Assembly (NCBI GenBank): GCA_022072125.1
Contig: JAJVIH010000050.1
Coordinates: 41,464-105,463, forward strand
Direction of reading: 5' to 3'
Length of the DNA: 64,000 nucleotides
Source: Myxococcota bacterium
GTDB taxonomy: Bacteria; Myxococcota; JAJVIH01
Numbering within the stretch: position 1 is the stretch's first letter; every line of letters starts with the position of its first letter. The position numbers and the translations under genes were made by a program. The notes below the pieces were generated by a model. The model was not told the DNA's origin. It made no database searches and worked only from the letters and a program-made list of their open reading frames with translations. This document shows, piece after piece, positions 36,321-43,384 of this stretch.

Positions 36321-38674
36321 TTTGTGCTCCATGCGATGGCGACACGAATATCCCTGGACGTCAGGCCGTATTGGGTCACCACTGCCTGACAAGTATAATT
36401 GCCGAGCAGATTGCTTTTTGAATCAATATATATTCCCTCGGAGTTGCCGGTAAAGTTGCGTGATCCGAATATTATAAAGCTCTTATGTGCATGTTTTGTC
36501 TCGCAAAGAAAAAATAAATCCAGATCAGCGTGATTTTCCTTTTCACACCCTGTGACATCTCCGGGAGTGCAAATGGGAGTGATTTCCCATGCCATGACCA
36601 CCCTGATTTGACCGGTGGGGGCGGGTTGAATGGGGATGTTCAGATTCATGGCCCGCAGACCCAACTCATTCGTTGTGTCCCAAAACTTGTCCCGGCGGAA
36701 ATCCGAGGGCCTGATGATGCTTTCTTCCCAACCATTTTCGCGGGGTTGTTGAGGGTTCAATCTTCCCCCACGTGGTCCCCGGATCAAATCCAGGGCACTC
36801 CGTACATTTAAAAAGCCGTAACCAGCATGATGATCCAGATTTTGCAATTTGACATCATCAAGGTTAATTCCCATCCATGGTGGAGGACTGTTTATGATTT
36901 TACCCACCTCGGGCAAAATCGGACCGTCCCATGGCAATGGAAAGGCAAACACCCGATCCATGAAAATATCACCGTTACCTCCTAAACTCATCCAGTATGT
37001 GCCCATGTGGTCAGCGGACGCGAAGAGGATTGCCTGGGCCAAATGAGGTCGTTGGATGATGTGTGGTTCAATGGCCATTATTCTTGCCACCGCGCTGGTT
37101 ACAAAAGGTGCCGAGAGACTTGTACCACTCTCTAATACACGTTCCAGCGGCTCATTATCCCCCGGAACTTCCACGTCTTGTCCACGCGCCATGAGATGGG
37201 GCATTTCCATGAGTCTGCCGAATGATCGTTGGTTGCTGATCGAGGAAAAATCGGCCCGCCCAGCTTGTTTGTAGCTAAATTCACGTATGTGGAGTGGTTT
37301 TGGTGTGGCGCCGACAACGAAACCATTGTACAGGCTATGGCTGACAAACGCCTCATGGTCCCGAAAACATTTCAGATGCCCTTCTTGGCCATCATCGGGG
37401 TTGATGACATCCGCAAAAGTATCGATCCGCGAGCATCTGCCCTGGTTTCCGGCGGAGGCGACCCAGACATGTCCGCTTATTGTAGCGAGATAGTCGGCAT
37501 ACCGGTCTATCACGCTGCGCGTGAAACGCTCATCCACGTATTCCTCGTAACGATCCTGGCCGTCGTCATCGCGGTCCCATTCAAACGCGAGTCCAAAAGA
37601 CATATTGCTTACCTGATATCTGGCCAGCGGCATTAAATAGGTCAAGCCCTGGTCGCCAAAACCACCATCTTTTAATTTAAACCATCCCAGCTTGGCGCCG
37701 GGAGCTCCACCACGGGCGCTCATACCACTTGCGGGGCCGTTCCGGATAATTGAACTGACTTTGACAACATGGGCTGCTTCACATGGATCATCGAGTGAAA
37801 CATATTCATCGGGACCCAACCCGTAGTTCCCGATCCATGCGGGACCACGCCCACATGGTTCCACTACGGCAATATTGATGCCTTGCCCCCCCACGCTACT
37901 TGAAGGAAATTTATGATGAATAAACAAATCAGAAGAAAGCAAAGAGGGCTTGTCATCATCATGGTTGTGAGTTTCAACCCCTCCACTTTCTCCATCATAT
38001 ATCACCTCTATTTTACCGAGAGCCTTGTTCCGCAGGGCGACAAAATCATTGGCCGGCAGAGTCACTTCAATCATCGGGCCAAATATCTTTTTCACTTGGG
38101 CATAGGAATCCTCATTGATATCGAGTCGGTCAAGCACCACGCTCTGCTCGGCAAGCCATGCGGAGGCCAATTGCTCGATGGTGGCGCCCGCCGCCTTCAT
38201 CGCGAAATAGTTCTCGGGGGCGTACAGCCACAGGATCATCCTCACCGGGTCGGCGCCCTTGCCCTCGGCGATCATCCGCGCCACCCGCGACTCCAGCGAG
38301 GGCTGGACAAACCACGGCGCCTCGCTGTCGGCGCGCACGGGCGCCGGGGCCTGGAATTTTTTCGGCACCACCGACCCCTCCGGAAATCCCTCTTCCAGCG
38401 GAATCAGCAACCGCACGCCCTCGTTCTCGGCGTACAGGGCGTATCCCCTGGGGACGCCCCCGCCGGAAACGCCGCCATCGCGGCCGCCCGCCACGCCGCC
38501 CTGGCCCTGGCGGACATCGTTGTTCGTGGTGGAATTGTTCGTGGAGGTACAGTTGCCGCCCGAACACGAGGTGCTGGTGTTCGTGATCGTGATCGGCGGC
38601 ATGGAGGTCTGACATCCCGCCAGCATGTGGCTTGCCAGCGCCATGACCGTGATGGTGAGGGATTTCGCGTTCAT
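36317..38674 (-). CDS. Subtilase (S8)-like lipoprotein with Glu at the catalytic Asp position
   Basis: 785 residues from ATG at 38674 behind GGAG. Lipoprotein signal ends in HMLAGC (Cys 21). Residues 22-55 are a Ser/Thr/Asn-rich leader (PPITITNTSTSCSGGNC) shared with the gene at 38710. A Gly-rich stretch and a prodomain-like region follow to about residue 240. The S8 core runs about 260-640: INIAVVEPCG (Glu where D-T/S-G is expected), CEAAHVVKVSSII (His), VSNMSFGLAF, WVASAGNQG (oxyanion Asn), ESGTSLSAPFVTSAVA (Ser). The C-terminal domain is a PPC/P-like beta-sandwich (RVVMAWEITP, ADLDLFFLCE). Cys-rich. Coupled by ATGA to the small lipoprotein. GC-rich 5' quarter, AT-richer remainder. Activity uncertain because of the Glu substitution. 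Confidence 0.85.
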   Translation of the reverse strand: MNAKSLTITVMALASHMLAGCQTSMPPITITNTSTSCSGGNCTSTNNSTTNNDVRQGQGGVAGGRDGGVSGGGVPRGYALYAENEGVRLLIPLEEGFPEGSVVPKKFQAPAPVRADSEAPWFVQPSLESRVARMIAEGKGADPVRMILWLYAPENYFAMKAAGATIEQLASAWLAEQSVVLDRLDINEDSYAQVKKIFGPMIEVTLPANDFVALRNKALGKIEVIYDGESGGVETHNHDDDKPSLLSSDLFIHHKFPSSSVGGQGINIAVVEPCGRGPAWIGNYGLGPDEYVSLDDPCEAAHVVKVSSIIRNGPASGMSARGGAPGAKLGWFKLKDGGFGDQGLTYLMPLARYQVSNMSFGLAFEWDRDDDGQDRYEEYVDERFTRSVIDRYADYLATISGHVWVASAGNQGRCSRIDTFADVINPDDGQEGHLKCFRDHEAFVSHSLYNGFVVGATPKPLHIREFSYKQAGRADFSSISNQRSFGRLMEMPHLMARGQDVEVPGDNEPLERVLESGTSLSAPFVTSAVARIMAIEPHIIQRPHLAQAILFASADHMGTYWMSLGGNGDIFMDRVFAFPLPWDGPILPEVGKIINSPPPWMGINLDDVKLQNLDHHAGYGFLNVRSALDLIRGPRGGRLNPQQPRENGWEESIIRPSDFRRDKFWDTTNELGLRAMNLNIPIQPAPTGQIRVVMAWEITPICTPGDVTGCEKENHADLDLFFLCETKHAHKSFIIFGSRNFTGNSEGIYIDSKSNLLGNYTCQAVVTQYGLTSRDIRVAIAWSTK

Positions 38675-38709
38675 CCGTCAACTCCGGGGTGGCGAACCGG
38701 CGGAATGCA

Positions 38710-40312
38710 TCAGGGGGTGAACTCCAGTTTCCACGCCGTGCCGAAGGCTTCCGGCGCGCCGATGGGCAGGGTCGAGCCCACCATCCAGAAGGCGGCGGAG
38801 CTGGTTGTCGTGGGGGGCGGGGGAGCGAGCATGGTTCCCCACACGCCGCGCACCGAGGTCTTGCTCAGCAGGTATTTGTTGTCGGTGGTGTCGGCGTCCA
38901 GCTTTTGAAACACCGGGGCGGCGGCGGCGAAATCCGCCCAGGCCACCATGCCGTTGTCGCCCGCCACCAGGACCGGACGCTTGTTTCCGGCCACCGCGCC
39001 AAACACGCCGCGCAGATGCCCCGCCCCCGTGACGGGGCCGCTCAGGTTCGCCCATGAGGAGGTGTTCTTGCGCGCCAGGGTTCCGCTTTCGCCCACCACG
39101 ACGATATCGGCCGATGGGTTGGGCGCCGCGAACCAGACCCCATGCAGGTGGGGCGAGGCGGAGTTGGTTCCGCGTTGCACCACGAAGGCTGGAGCGCCCA
39201 GGCCGGAATCGCGGGTGAAGGTGGTTCCGGCTCCGTCGGTGGAGATCAGCACCTCCCCGGATTCGCCCACCGCCACCACGGTGATGGGGGAAGCGGTGGC
39301 GGAGTTGTCCTTCACCATGGCGTGAATGGCGTAAATCTCGCGCGCATCCGCCGGAAGGGTGGCGGAGGTGATCGTGCCGCCGCCGCCGGCCACCTCGTGG
39401 TAGCGGGTGATTTTCACGCCGTTGACGGCGGATTTGACGGCCCACCACACAAAGCGCTCGTCCAGTCCGGTGGCGTTTTTGCGGACCACCGCGGTGACAT
39501 CGTACGCGCGGGAGTTGGCGTCCGCGCCGTCACCCAGACCGGAGAGGACCCAGGGGCTGGCCAGCGGAGCGGTTTTGGGCAGGTGATATTTGCGTTTGTA
39601 GGTGGGGGTGGAGGCCGGAATGGCGTCGTGGCCGGTGGAGCGGGCGGTGATGCCAGTGCCCAGGCCATCCAGCCCCACGGCGGCGAAGACCGATTCATCG
39701 TTCAGGTGGAAGCCGTGGATATCGGGATCGGTGAGAGAGGGAATGGGGTTGTCCATGTTCCCCAGGTGACCCGTGCGCAGGCTGATGATGCGGTGGGCGT
39801 TGCCAGCGGTGGCGACCATGGGGGCTTCCCCGCCGATGTTCACGCCGTACACGGCGTTGAGCGGCGTGATATCGGCCACTCCGGCGGTTTCCAGATCGCC
39901 GTTCATCAGCATGAGGGGACCCACGCCGGGGCCGCTTCCGGCATCGGCGCCGGTGTCCGGCGTGACGTCTCCGAAGCCGCCGTCCGCGGGGCTGGTGTCG
40001 CCCGAACCGTTGTCGCCGGGAAAAACATCGGAGGCGCCGGCGTCGCGCGGGGGCCGGGGCTCGAAGGGGTCGGGCAGTTCGGGAAACTCGACGCCTTCCC
40101 CAGCGGCGGCGGCCTGGGTTTGTCCGGTGGTATTGCTGGTGGTGGTGGAGTTGCTCGCCGTGCAGTCGCCATCGGAGCACGAGGTGCTCATGTTGGTGAT
40201 GGTGATGGGCGGCAGGGAAGCCTGACATCCGGCGAGCAGAAACAGGCCGGTCAGCGCGGCGGTCAGTCTACGGTTGGCATGGCCTTTGCTGGGGGGGGGG
40301 TAGGTGGCGCAT
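38710..40312 (-). CDS. BNR/Ycf48-like beta-propeller lipoprotein with start out of frame across a G10 tract
   Basis: The track ORF starts at 40191 (MSTSCSDGDC), but the same frame extends upstream through an unmistakable lipoprotein signal (RRLTAALTGLFLLAGCQ) and PPITITN, matching the leader of the gene at 36317. That extension has no ATG, GTG or TTG. The only good start is ATG at 40312 behind AAAAAGG, seven bases away, and it is one base out of frame because of ten C (coding strand). Nine C would give MRHLPPPSKGHANRRLTAAL and a 534-residue lipoprotein. As written, translation stops after 14 codons. The mature protein has Asp/Gly-rich linkers, then BNR-like blades (DESVFAAVGLDGLGTG, EVLISTDGAGTTFTRDSG, NKRPVLVAGDNGMVAW). 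Likely surface-exposed binding protein. 35 bases before the subtilase gene, same operon. Confidence 0.72.
40291..40300. repeat. Homopolymeric G10 tract inside the 5' coding region
   Basis: Ten consecutive G on the + strand, ten C on the coding strand, located 9 to 19 bases inside the ATG at 40312. Its length decides whether the start is in frame with the signal peptide and the mature protein (nine or twelve: in frame; ten or eleven: early stop). Confidence 0.9.
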
Positions 40313-40613
40313 GGTCAATCCTTTTTAGGCTCTGGGGGAGTCGCCGGTTTGCGCTCGATACTGCCTGATTCATCGCAATGGTGCCTAAATGCGCAGCCAC
40401 TGTCAAGGGATTTTTTTCTTCGCTCAAACCTGAACGTGTTGTGTCTTCCCCGCGCGATCGGGATTGGCGCGGCATTGGCGCCGCCAGCGTGAATGCATGG
40501 GGAATTTGACGCTGGAGCCGCGTTCCCCGCGCGGCGGCGCGGAGGGGAATCGTCCGGAAGCGCGTTGTTGGACGATGCGGGGAGCGGCGCGCGTGATCAG
40601 CGCCGGGGGGTGA
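40313..40613 (-). promoter_or_regulatory. Promoter region of the lipoprotein operon
   Basis: Gene-free stretch of about 300 bases upstream of the propeller lipoprotein. On the minus strand a consensus TTGACA (40406-40401) is followed 17 bases later by CACCAT, a weak -10, giving a leader of about 60 bases. The strong Shine-Dalgarno AAAAAGG lies at about 40319-40325. The part nearer 40550-40613 is GC-rich with no gene signal; it is the 3' flank of the barrel protein gene. Confidence 0.4.
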
Positions 40614-41303
40614 TCACCAGGGTTCGACGGGCGCGGGTCCGCCGAAGAAAAAGATCACGCCGAGATTGATGCTGTTGCCAGACAGGGGGACGCGGACGCC
40701 ATCCAGTTTGGGAATCGCCGTCCAGTAGAAGGTGTCGTCGAGGAACAGACCCACGTGGCGGCTCAGATCAAAGCGTACGCCTGCTCGCAGCATCAGATAC
40801 TGGTTCTGGCCTCCGCCCTCCAGTTCAGAGCCTGTTGTATCGGTGGCGTAGGCGATGGTGAACCAGTTACCCAGGCCCAGCGCCAGAAACGGCACGACCA
40901 CCTCATCCACGTCGAGAAAGAAGGTTCCCGTCAGCCCCAGCAGGATATGATGGCTGTCCATCTTCCTGCCCTTCACGCTCTCCAGCGAGTCGTGGGCGTA
41001 GCCGGTTTCAATGCCCAAATCCACGAAATGCAGCGGCTGCCAGGAGAAGCGGGCGGTCGCCAGCGGGGGGACGAGCAGGTAGCTCTTCAGTTGATCGCCC
41101 TTGAGTTGCAGGGAGTCGCGGACGGGGCCGCGGGGGATCATATGGTAGCCGCCGGTGATGGCGATGGCGCCGCGTCCCGAGCGGGGCCGTGCTTCTGCGG
41201 CGCAAGGAAGAGCAAACGCGGCGGTCAAAAATGTAATATATATTGCTACATCAATGTATCGTAACAGCATCAATCTAAAATTATTTTTGTATTTCAAATA
41301 CAT
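40614..41303 (-). CDS. Outer-membrane beta-barrel protein
   Basis: 229 residues. A signal peptide ends near ALPCAAEA. The mature part alternates polar and hydrophobic residues as in 8-strand barrels: GAIAITGGYHMIPRG, FVDLGIETGYAHDS, HHILLGLTGTFFLDVD, YLMLRAGVRFDLSRHVGLFL, and a C-terminal strand with aromatic end (INLGVIFFFGG). This fits an OmpA/OmpW-like or 'outer membrane beta-barrel' protein without a periplasmic domain. Start: ATG at 41303 or 41270 (MLLRYIDVAIYI); neither has a Shine-Dalgarno. The 5' end lies in an AT-rich stretch. Stand-alone gene, 301 bases downstream of nothing it obviously pairs with. Confidence 0.75.
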   Translation of the reverse strand: MYLKYKNNFRLMLLRYIDVAIYITFLTAAFALPCAAEARPRSGRGAIAITGGYHMIPRGPVRDSLQLKGDQLKSYLLVPPLATARFSWQPLHFVDLGIETGYAHDSLESVKGRKMDSHHILLGLTGTFFLDVDEVVVPFLALGLGNWFTIAYATDTTGSELEGGGQNQYLMLRAGVRFDLSRHVGLFLDDTFYWTAIPKLDGVRVPLSGNSINLGVIFFFGGPAPVEPW

Positions 41304-41482
41304 GATTGTCTGATGCGATGCGTCATGAAAGCGCCGATTTATTTTTATGTAGTTGTTCTGCTAATTCGCCGGAGGATGGGCGCTCCGCTCCAACCTGGGC
41401 GGACAGGCAAGAATCCATCGTAAGATATTGAATAAAAATGATAATTTTTGTTTCCTCCAAAAAAGTTTTTCCTGAATCAAAA

Positions 41483-41499
41483 TTGGCACGCGGATTGCT
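41483..41499 (+). promoter_or_regulatory. Consensus sigma-54 (RpoN) promoter
   Basis: TTGGCACG-CGGA-TTGCT: exact match to the -24 (TTGGCACG) and -12 (TTGCW) elements with the required 4-base spacing. It lies 76 bases upstream of the ATG of the small membrane protein at 41576, on the same strand, inside an AT-rich stretch where an enhancer-binding protein could dock. Confidence 0.85.
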
Positions 41500-41575
41500 A
41501 ATACGTTGCCCGACGAAATGGCCCGGCGGAACGCCGCAAGCCCAACCCAGAATCCTTCAGACCGGAGCAAAAGTC

Positions 41576-41878
41576 ATGAAAACCTTCTCGAACACCCAGG
41601 AATTTCCCCGCTTCGCCTCCTCCCGCAAGGCTTCCTCGCGGCGCTTTTCCTTCGACGGGAATTTCGCCCGCGCCCTGGCGGTGATTGGTCTGTGGCTGGC
41701 CGCCTTCGTGGGGTATTCGATGAATGATTCCGTTGAGCAGCGCGCGCTGGGCGTGGCCCGCTTCGCCAGCCCCGGCTGCAAGGAATTCCGCGTGACCGGC
41801 GTGGAAGTCGAAGGCAAGTACTCCTACGTCTCCGTGGACGCCTGCGGTGAGTACGAAGTCTACGGCGTGATGAACTGA
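41576..41878 (+). CDS. 100-residue single-pass membrane protein under sigma-54 control
   Basis: 100 residues from ATG at 41576 behind GGAG at 8 bases; the longer ORF runs upstream through the promoter. The first 40 residues are soluble and basic (FPRFASSRKASSRRFSF), then a transmembrane helix (ALAVIGLWLAAFVGYSM), then a C-terminal domain of about 45 residues with a Cys pair (PGCKEFRVTGVEVEGKY and SVDACGEYEVYG). Basic N-terminus inside and Cys pair outside suggest an inner-membrane protein with a disulfide-bonded periplasmic mini-domain. I know no family. Monocistronic: its own sigma-54 promoter upstream and a strong terminator 51 bases downstream. Confidence 0.82.
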   Translation: MKTFSNTQEFPRFASSRKASSRRFSFDGNFARALAVIGLWLAAFVGYSMNDSVEQRALGVARFASPGCKEFRVTGVEVEGKYSYVSVDACGEYEVYGVMN

Positions 41879-41929
41879 TTTCCGCGGCGCGATTCCGCCG
41901 CGAACCGTTGGGCTGCCGGAAGAGCCTGG

Positions 41930-41964
41930 ACGCTGGGATTGTGGGGGATCCCAGCGTTCTTTTT
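41930..41964 (+). terminator. Rho-independent terminator after the sigma-54-controlled gene
   Basis: Perfect 10-bp stem ACGCTGGGAT / ATCCCAGCGT (41930-41939 and 41948-41957), 8-base loop, then TCTTTTTG. Confidence 0.9.
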
Positions 41965-41987
41965 GTTTCCCGTCCTGTTGTTGTTCC

Positions 41988-42221
41988 TCACTTCCCGCCC
42001 TTGCGCTTGCTGTTCCACACCCGCGCGAGGCCGGTTGTCAGCGCGATCACCCCGGGCCAGAAGGTCACCATCGCCAGCAGGCCCAGGCCAATGGGATTGG
42101 GGTTGGGGTCGGAGGTAAGTCCCAGTTCAGCGGCGATGATCACCGCTATCAAGGGACCCGCTCCGCCGATCAGCAACAGCAGGCCCAGCCACACCAGTTT
42201 GGATTTCAGGTAGTCTTTCAT
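41988..42221 (-). CDS. Small two-helix membrane protein
   Basis: 77 residues from ATG at 42221 (MKDYLKSKLVWLG). Two hydrophobic helices (VWLGLLLLIGGAGPLIAVII and LLAMVTFWPGVIALTTGL) joined by a short Asn/Pro-rich loop, with a basic C-terminus. The 298-residue ORF of the track adds Arg-rich shadow sequence. No family recognised. It lies 77 bases downstream of the MmcQ/YjbR-like gene and may be co-transcribed. Confidence 0.65.
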   Translation of the reverse strand: MKDYLKSKLVWLGLLLLIGGAGPLIAVIIAAELGLTSDPNPNPIGLGLLAMVTFWPGVIALTTGLARVWNSKRKGGK

Positions 42222-42298
42222 CGGGTCATCCGGTGGTTTCCCGGCGGCCTGCGCCCAAGCCTTTCCGGGAGAAGGTGGCTGTTTTCCGCCCGCGGCGA

Positions 42299-42664
42299 TT
42301 ACCGGGGCGGATTTTTCCTCCGGGCTGTTTTGCGGGCGCCCCCGGGGGAATCCCATATCAGGCCATGGCTTTCCGCGATCCAGAGGATCAGCGTATCTGG
42401 CGGAATATCCGCGCCGGCCTTGACCGTCATCCAGCCGTTGGCGCCCACCTTGCAAAACCGGGGCTGCCGTTGGGCCCATTCCCGCGCCGCGGGCGCCGAG
42501 GGGCCAGGTTTCATCATGACATCGGCGGCGCCCAGGAAAACAAAGGCCTTGCGATGAACCTTGAAGGTCCTTTTCTCCAGCGCCGTTCCCTCGCAGGCGA
42601 CGCCTTCTTCGGCCATTGGCAGCGTCATGGCGGCTTGTCTCAGGGGATGAATGAATGGATGCAT
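42299..42664 (-). CDS. MmcQ/YjbR-like protein
   Basis: 121 residues from ATG at 42664 behind AGGAG at 6 bases. The order of elements matches the MmcQ/YjbR fold: EKRTFKVHRKAFVFLGAADV (conserved K-V-x-x-K-A-F-x-F-L), MMKPGPSAPAAREWA, KVGANGWMTVKAG and LILWIAESHGLI. The fold resembles a double winged DNA-binding domain but function is unproven in the family. The C-terminus is basic (GGARKTARRKNPPR). Confidence 0.75.
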   Translation of the reverse strand: MHPFIHPLRQAAMTLPMAEEGVACEGTALEKRTFKVHRKAFVFLGAADVMMKPGPSAPAAREWAQRQPRFCKVGANGWMTVKAGADIPPDTLILWIAESHGLIWDSPGGARKTARRKNPPR

Positions 42665-42864
42665 GGGGGCTCCTGGCGCCGGGCGGCCCCATTGTCCCGC
42701 CTGCGCCGCCGCCCCGCAAGAAAGCGCATTGGCCGGTAGTCTGGACAAATGCGGATAGGCCGTTCAGCGGAACGTGGGGGGGAACCGTTCTCGATCCATT
42801 TCCGGGTTTGATGTGGTGATTGCGCCGGTGACAATCCCCAAAGCCGGCGCCGCCATGCCGGCGC

Positions 42865-43260
42865 CTATAATTGGGCGTTTTCAAACACCTGACGCGCCTT
42901 GGAATACGCCATGCCCAGGTTGGCGCCCACGGGGCAGACCACCACTCCGGCGATATTGCGGTTGCATTTCAGGCGGCCGAAGATATGCAACAGATTGGTG
43001 GAGAAGATCACGAACTCCTGAAAATACTGGGTTTTTTCAGGATTGTCGCGAAGCTGGTTGAACACATGCTCGATGGCCAGCACCTTGTCGCCCTGGTACA
43101 GTTCGTGGGTGGCGAGGGCCACGAGTTCCAGGATTTCCTGGGGGTGGGAATCGTGGGTCCGGACTCCCAGCAACAAGCCGGTATTCAATTCGACAAGTCC
43201 CGCGGCCACCGCCCTCGGCACTGATTCCATCAACTCATTGATGACCGTATGAACCCGCAT
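42865..43260 (-). CDS. Roadblock/LC7-like protein
   Basis: 131 residues behind GGGAGGAG, a very strong Shine-Dalgarno. Sequence plan fits a roadblock/LC7 (profilin-like) domain: INELMESVPRAVAAGLVEL, LLLGVRTHDSHPQEILELVA, FQEFVIFSTNLLHIFGRL and NIAGVVVCPVGANLGMAYSK. Roadblock proteins regulate MglA/Ras-like GTPases; one such GTPase is at 29190 but not adjacent. This shorter class is also found alone in proteobacteria. 124 bases after topoisomerase VI A; possibly a separate unit. A GGCGCCG-CGGCGCC hairpin overlaps its stop, without a good U-tract. Confidence 0.65.
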   Translation of the reverse strand: MRVHTVINELMESVPRAVAAGLVELNTGLLLGVRTHDSHPQEILELVALATHELYQGDKVLAIEHVFNQLRDNPEKTQYFQEFVIFSTNLLHIFGRLKCNRNIAGVVVCPVGANLGMAYSKARQVFENAQL

Positions 43261-43384
43261 GAATCTCCTCCCGGATGCGAAAGCTCCCCCGCCTGCGCCA
43301 CCTCATCACGATTGCAAAGGTACCGCAATCCCGTGCGTTCCGTGAGGAGGGGGTGTGCTCCGGCCTGAAGCTTCCGCTGTCCGG

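Noticed and set aside
37888-37894. C7 tract in the subtilase-like gene
   Set aside because: In frame, encodes Gly-Gly, and is short; no disrupted frame. Worth checking for length variation only if the G10 tract proves variable.
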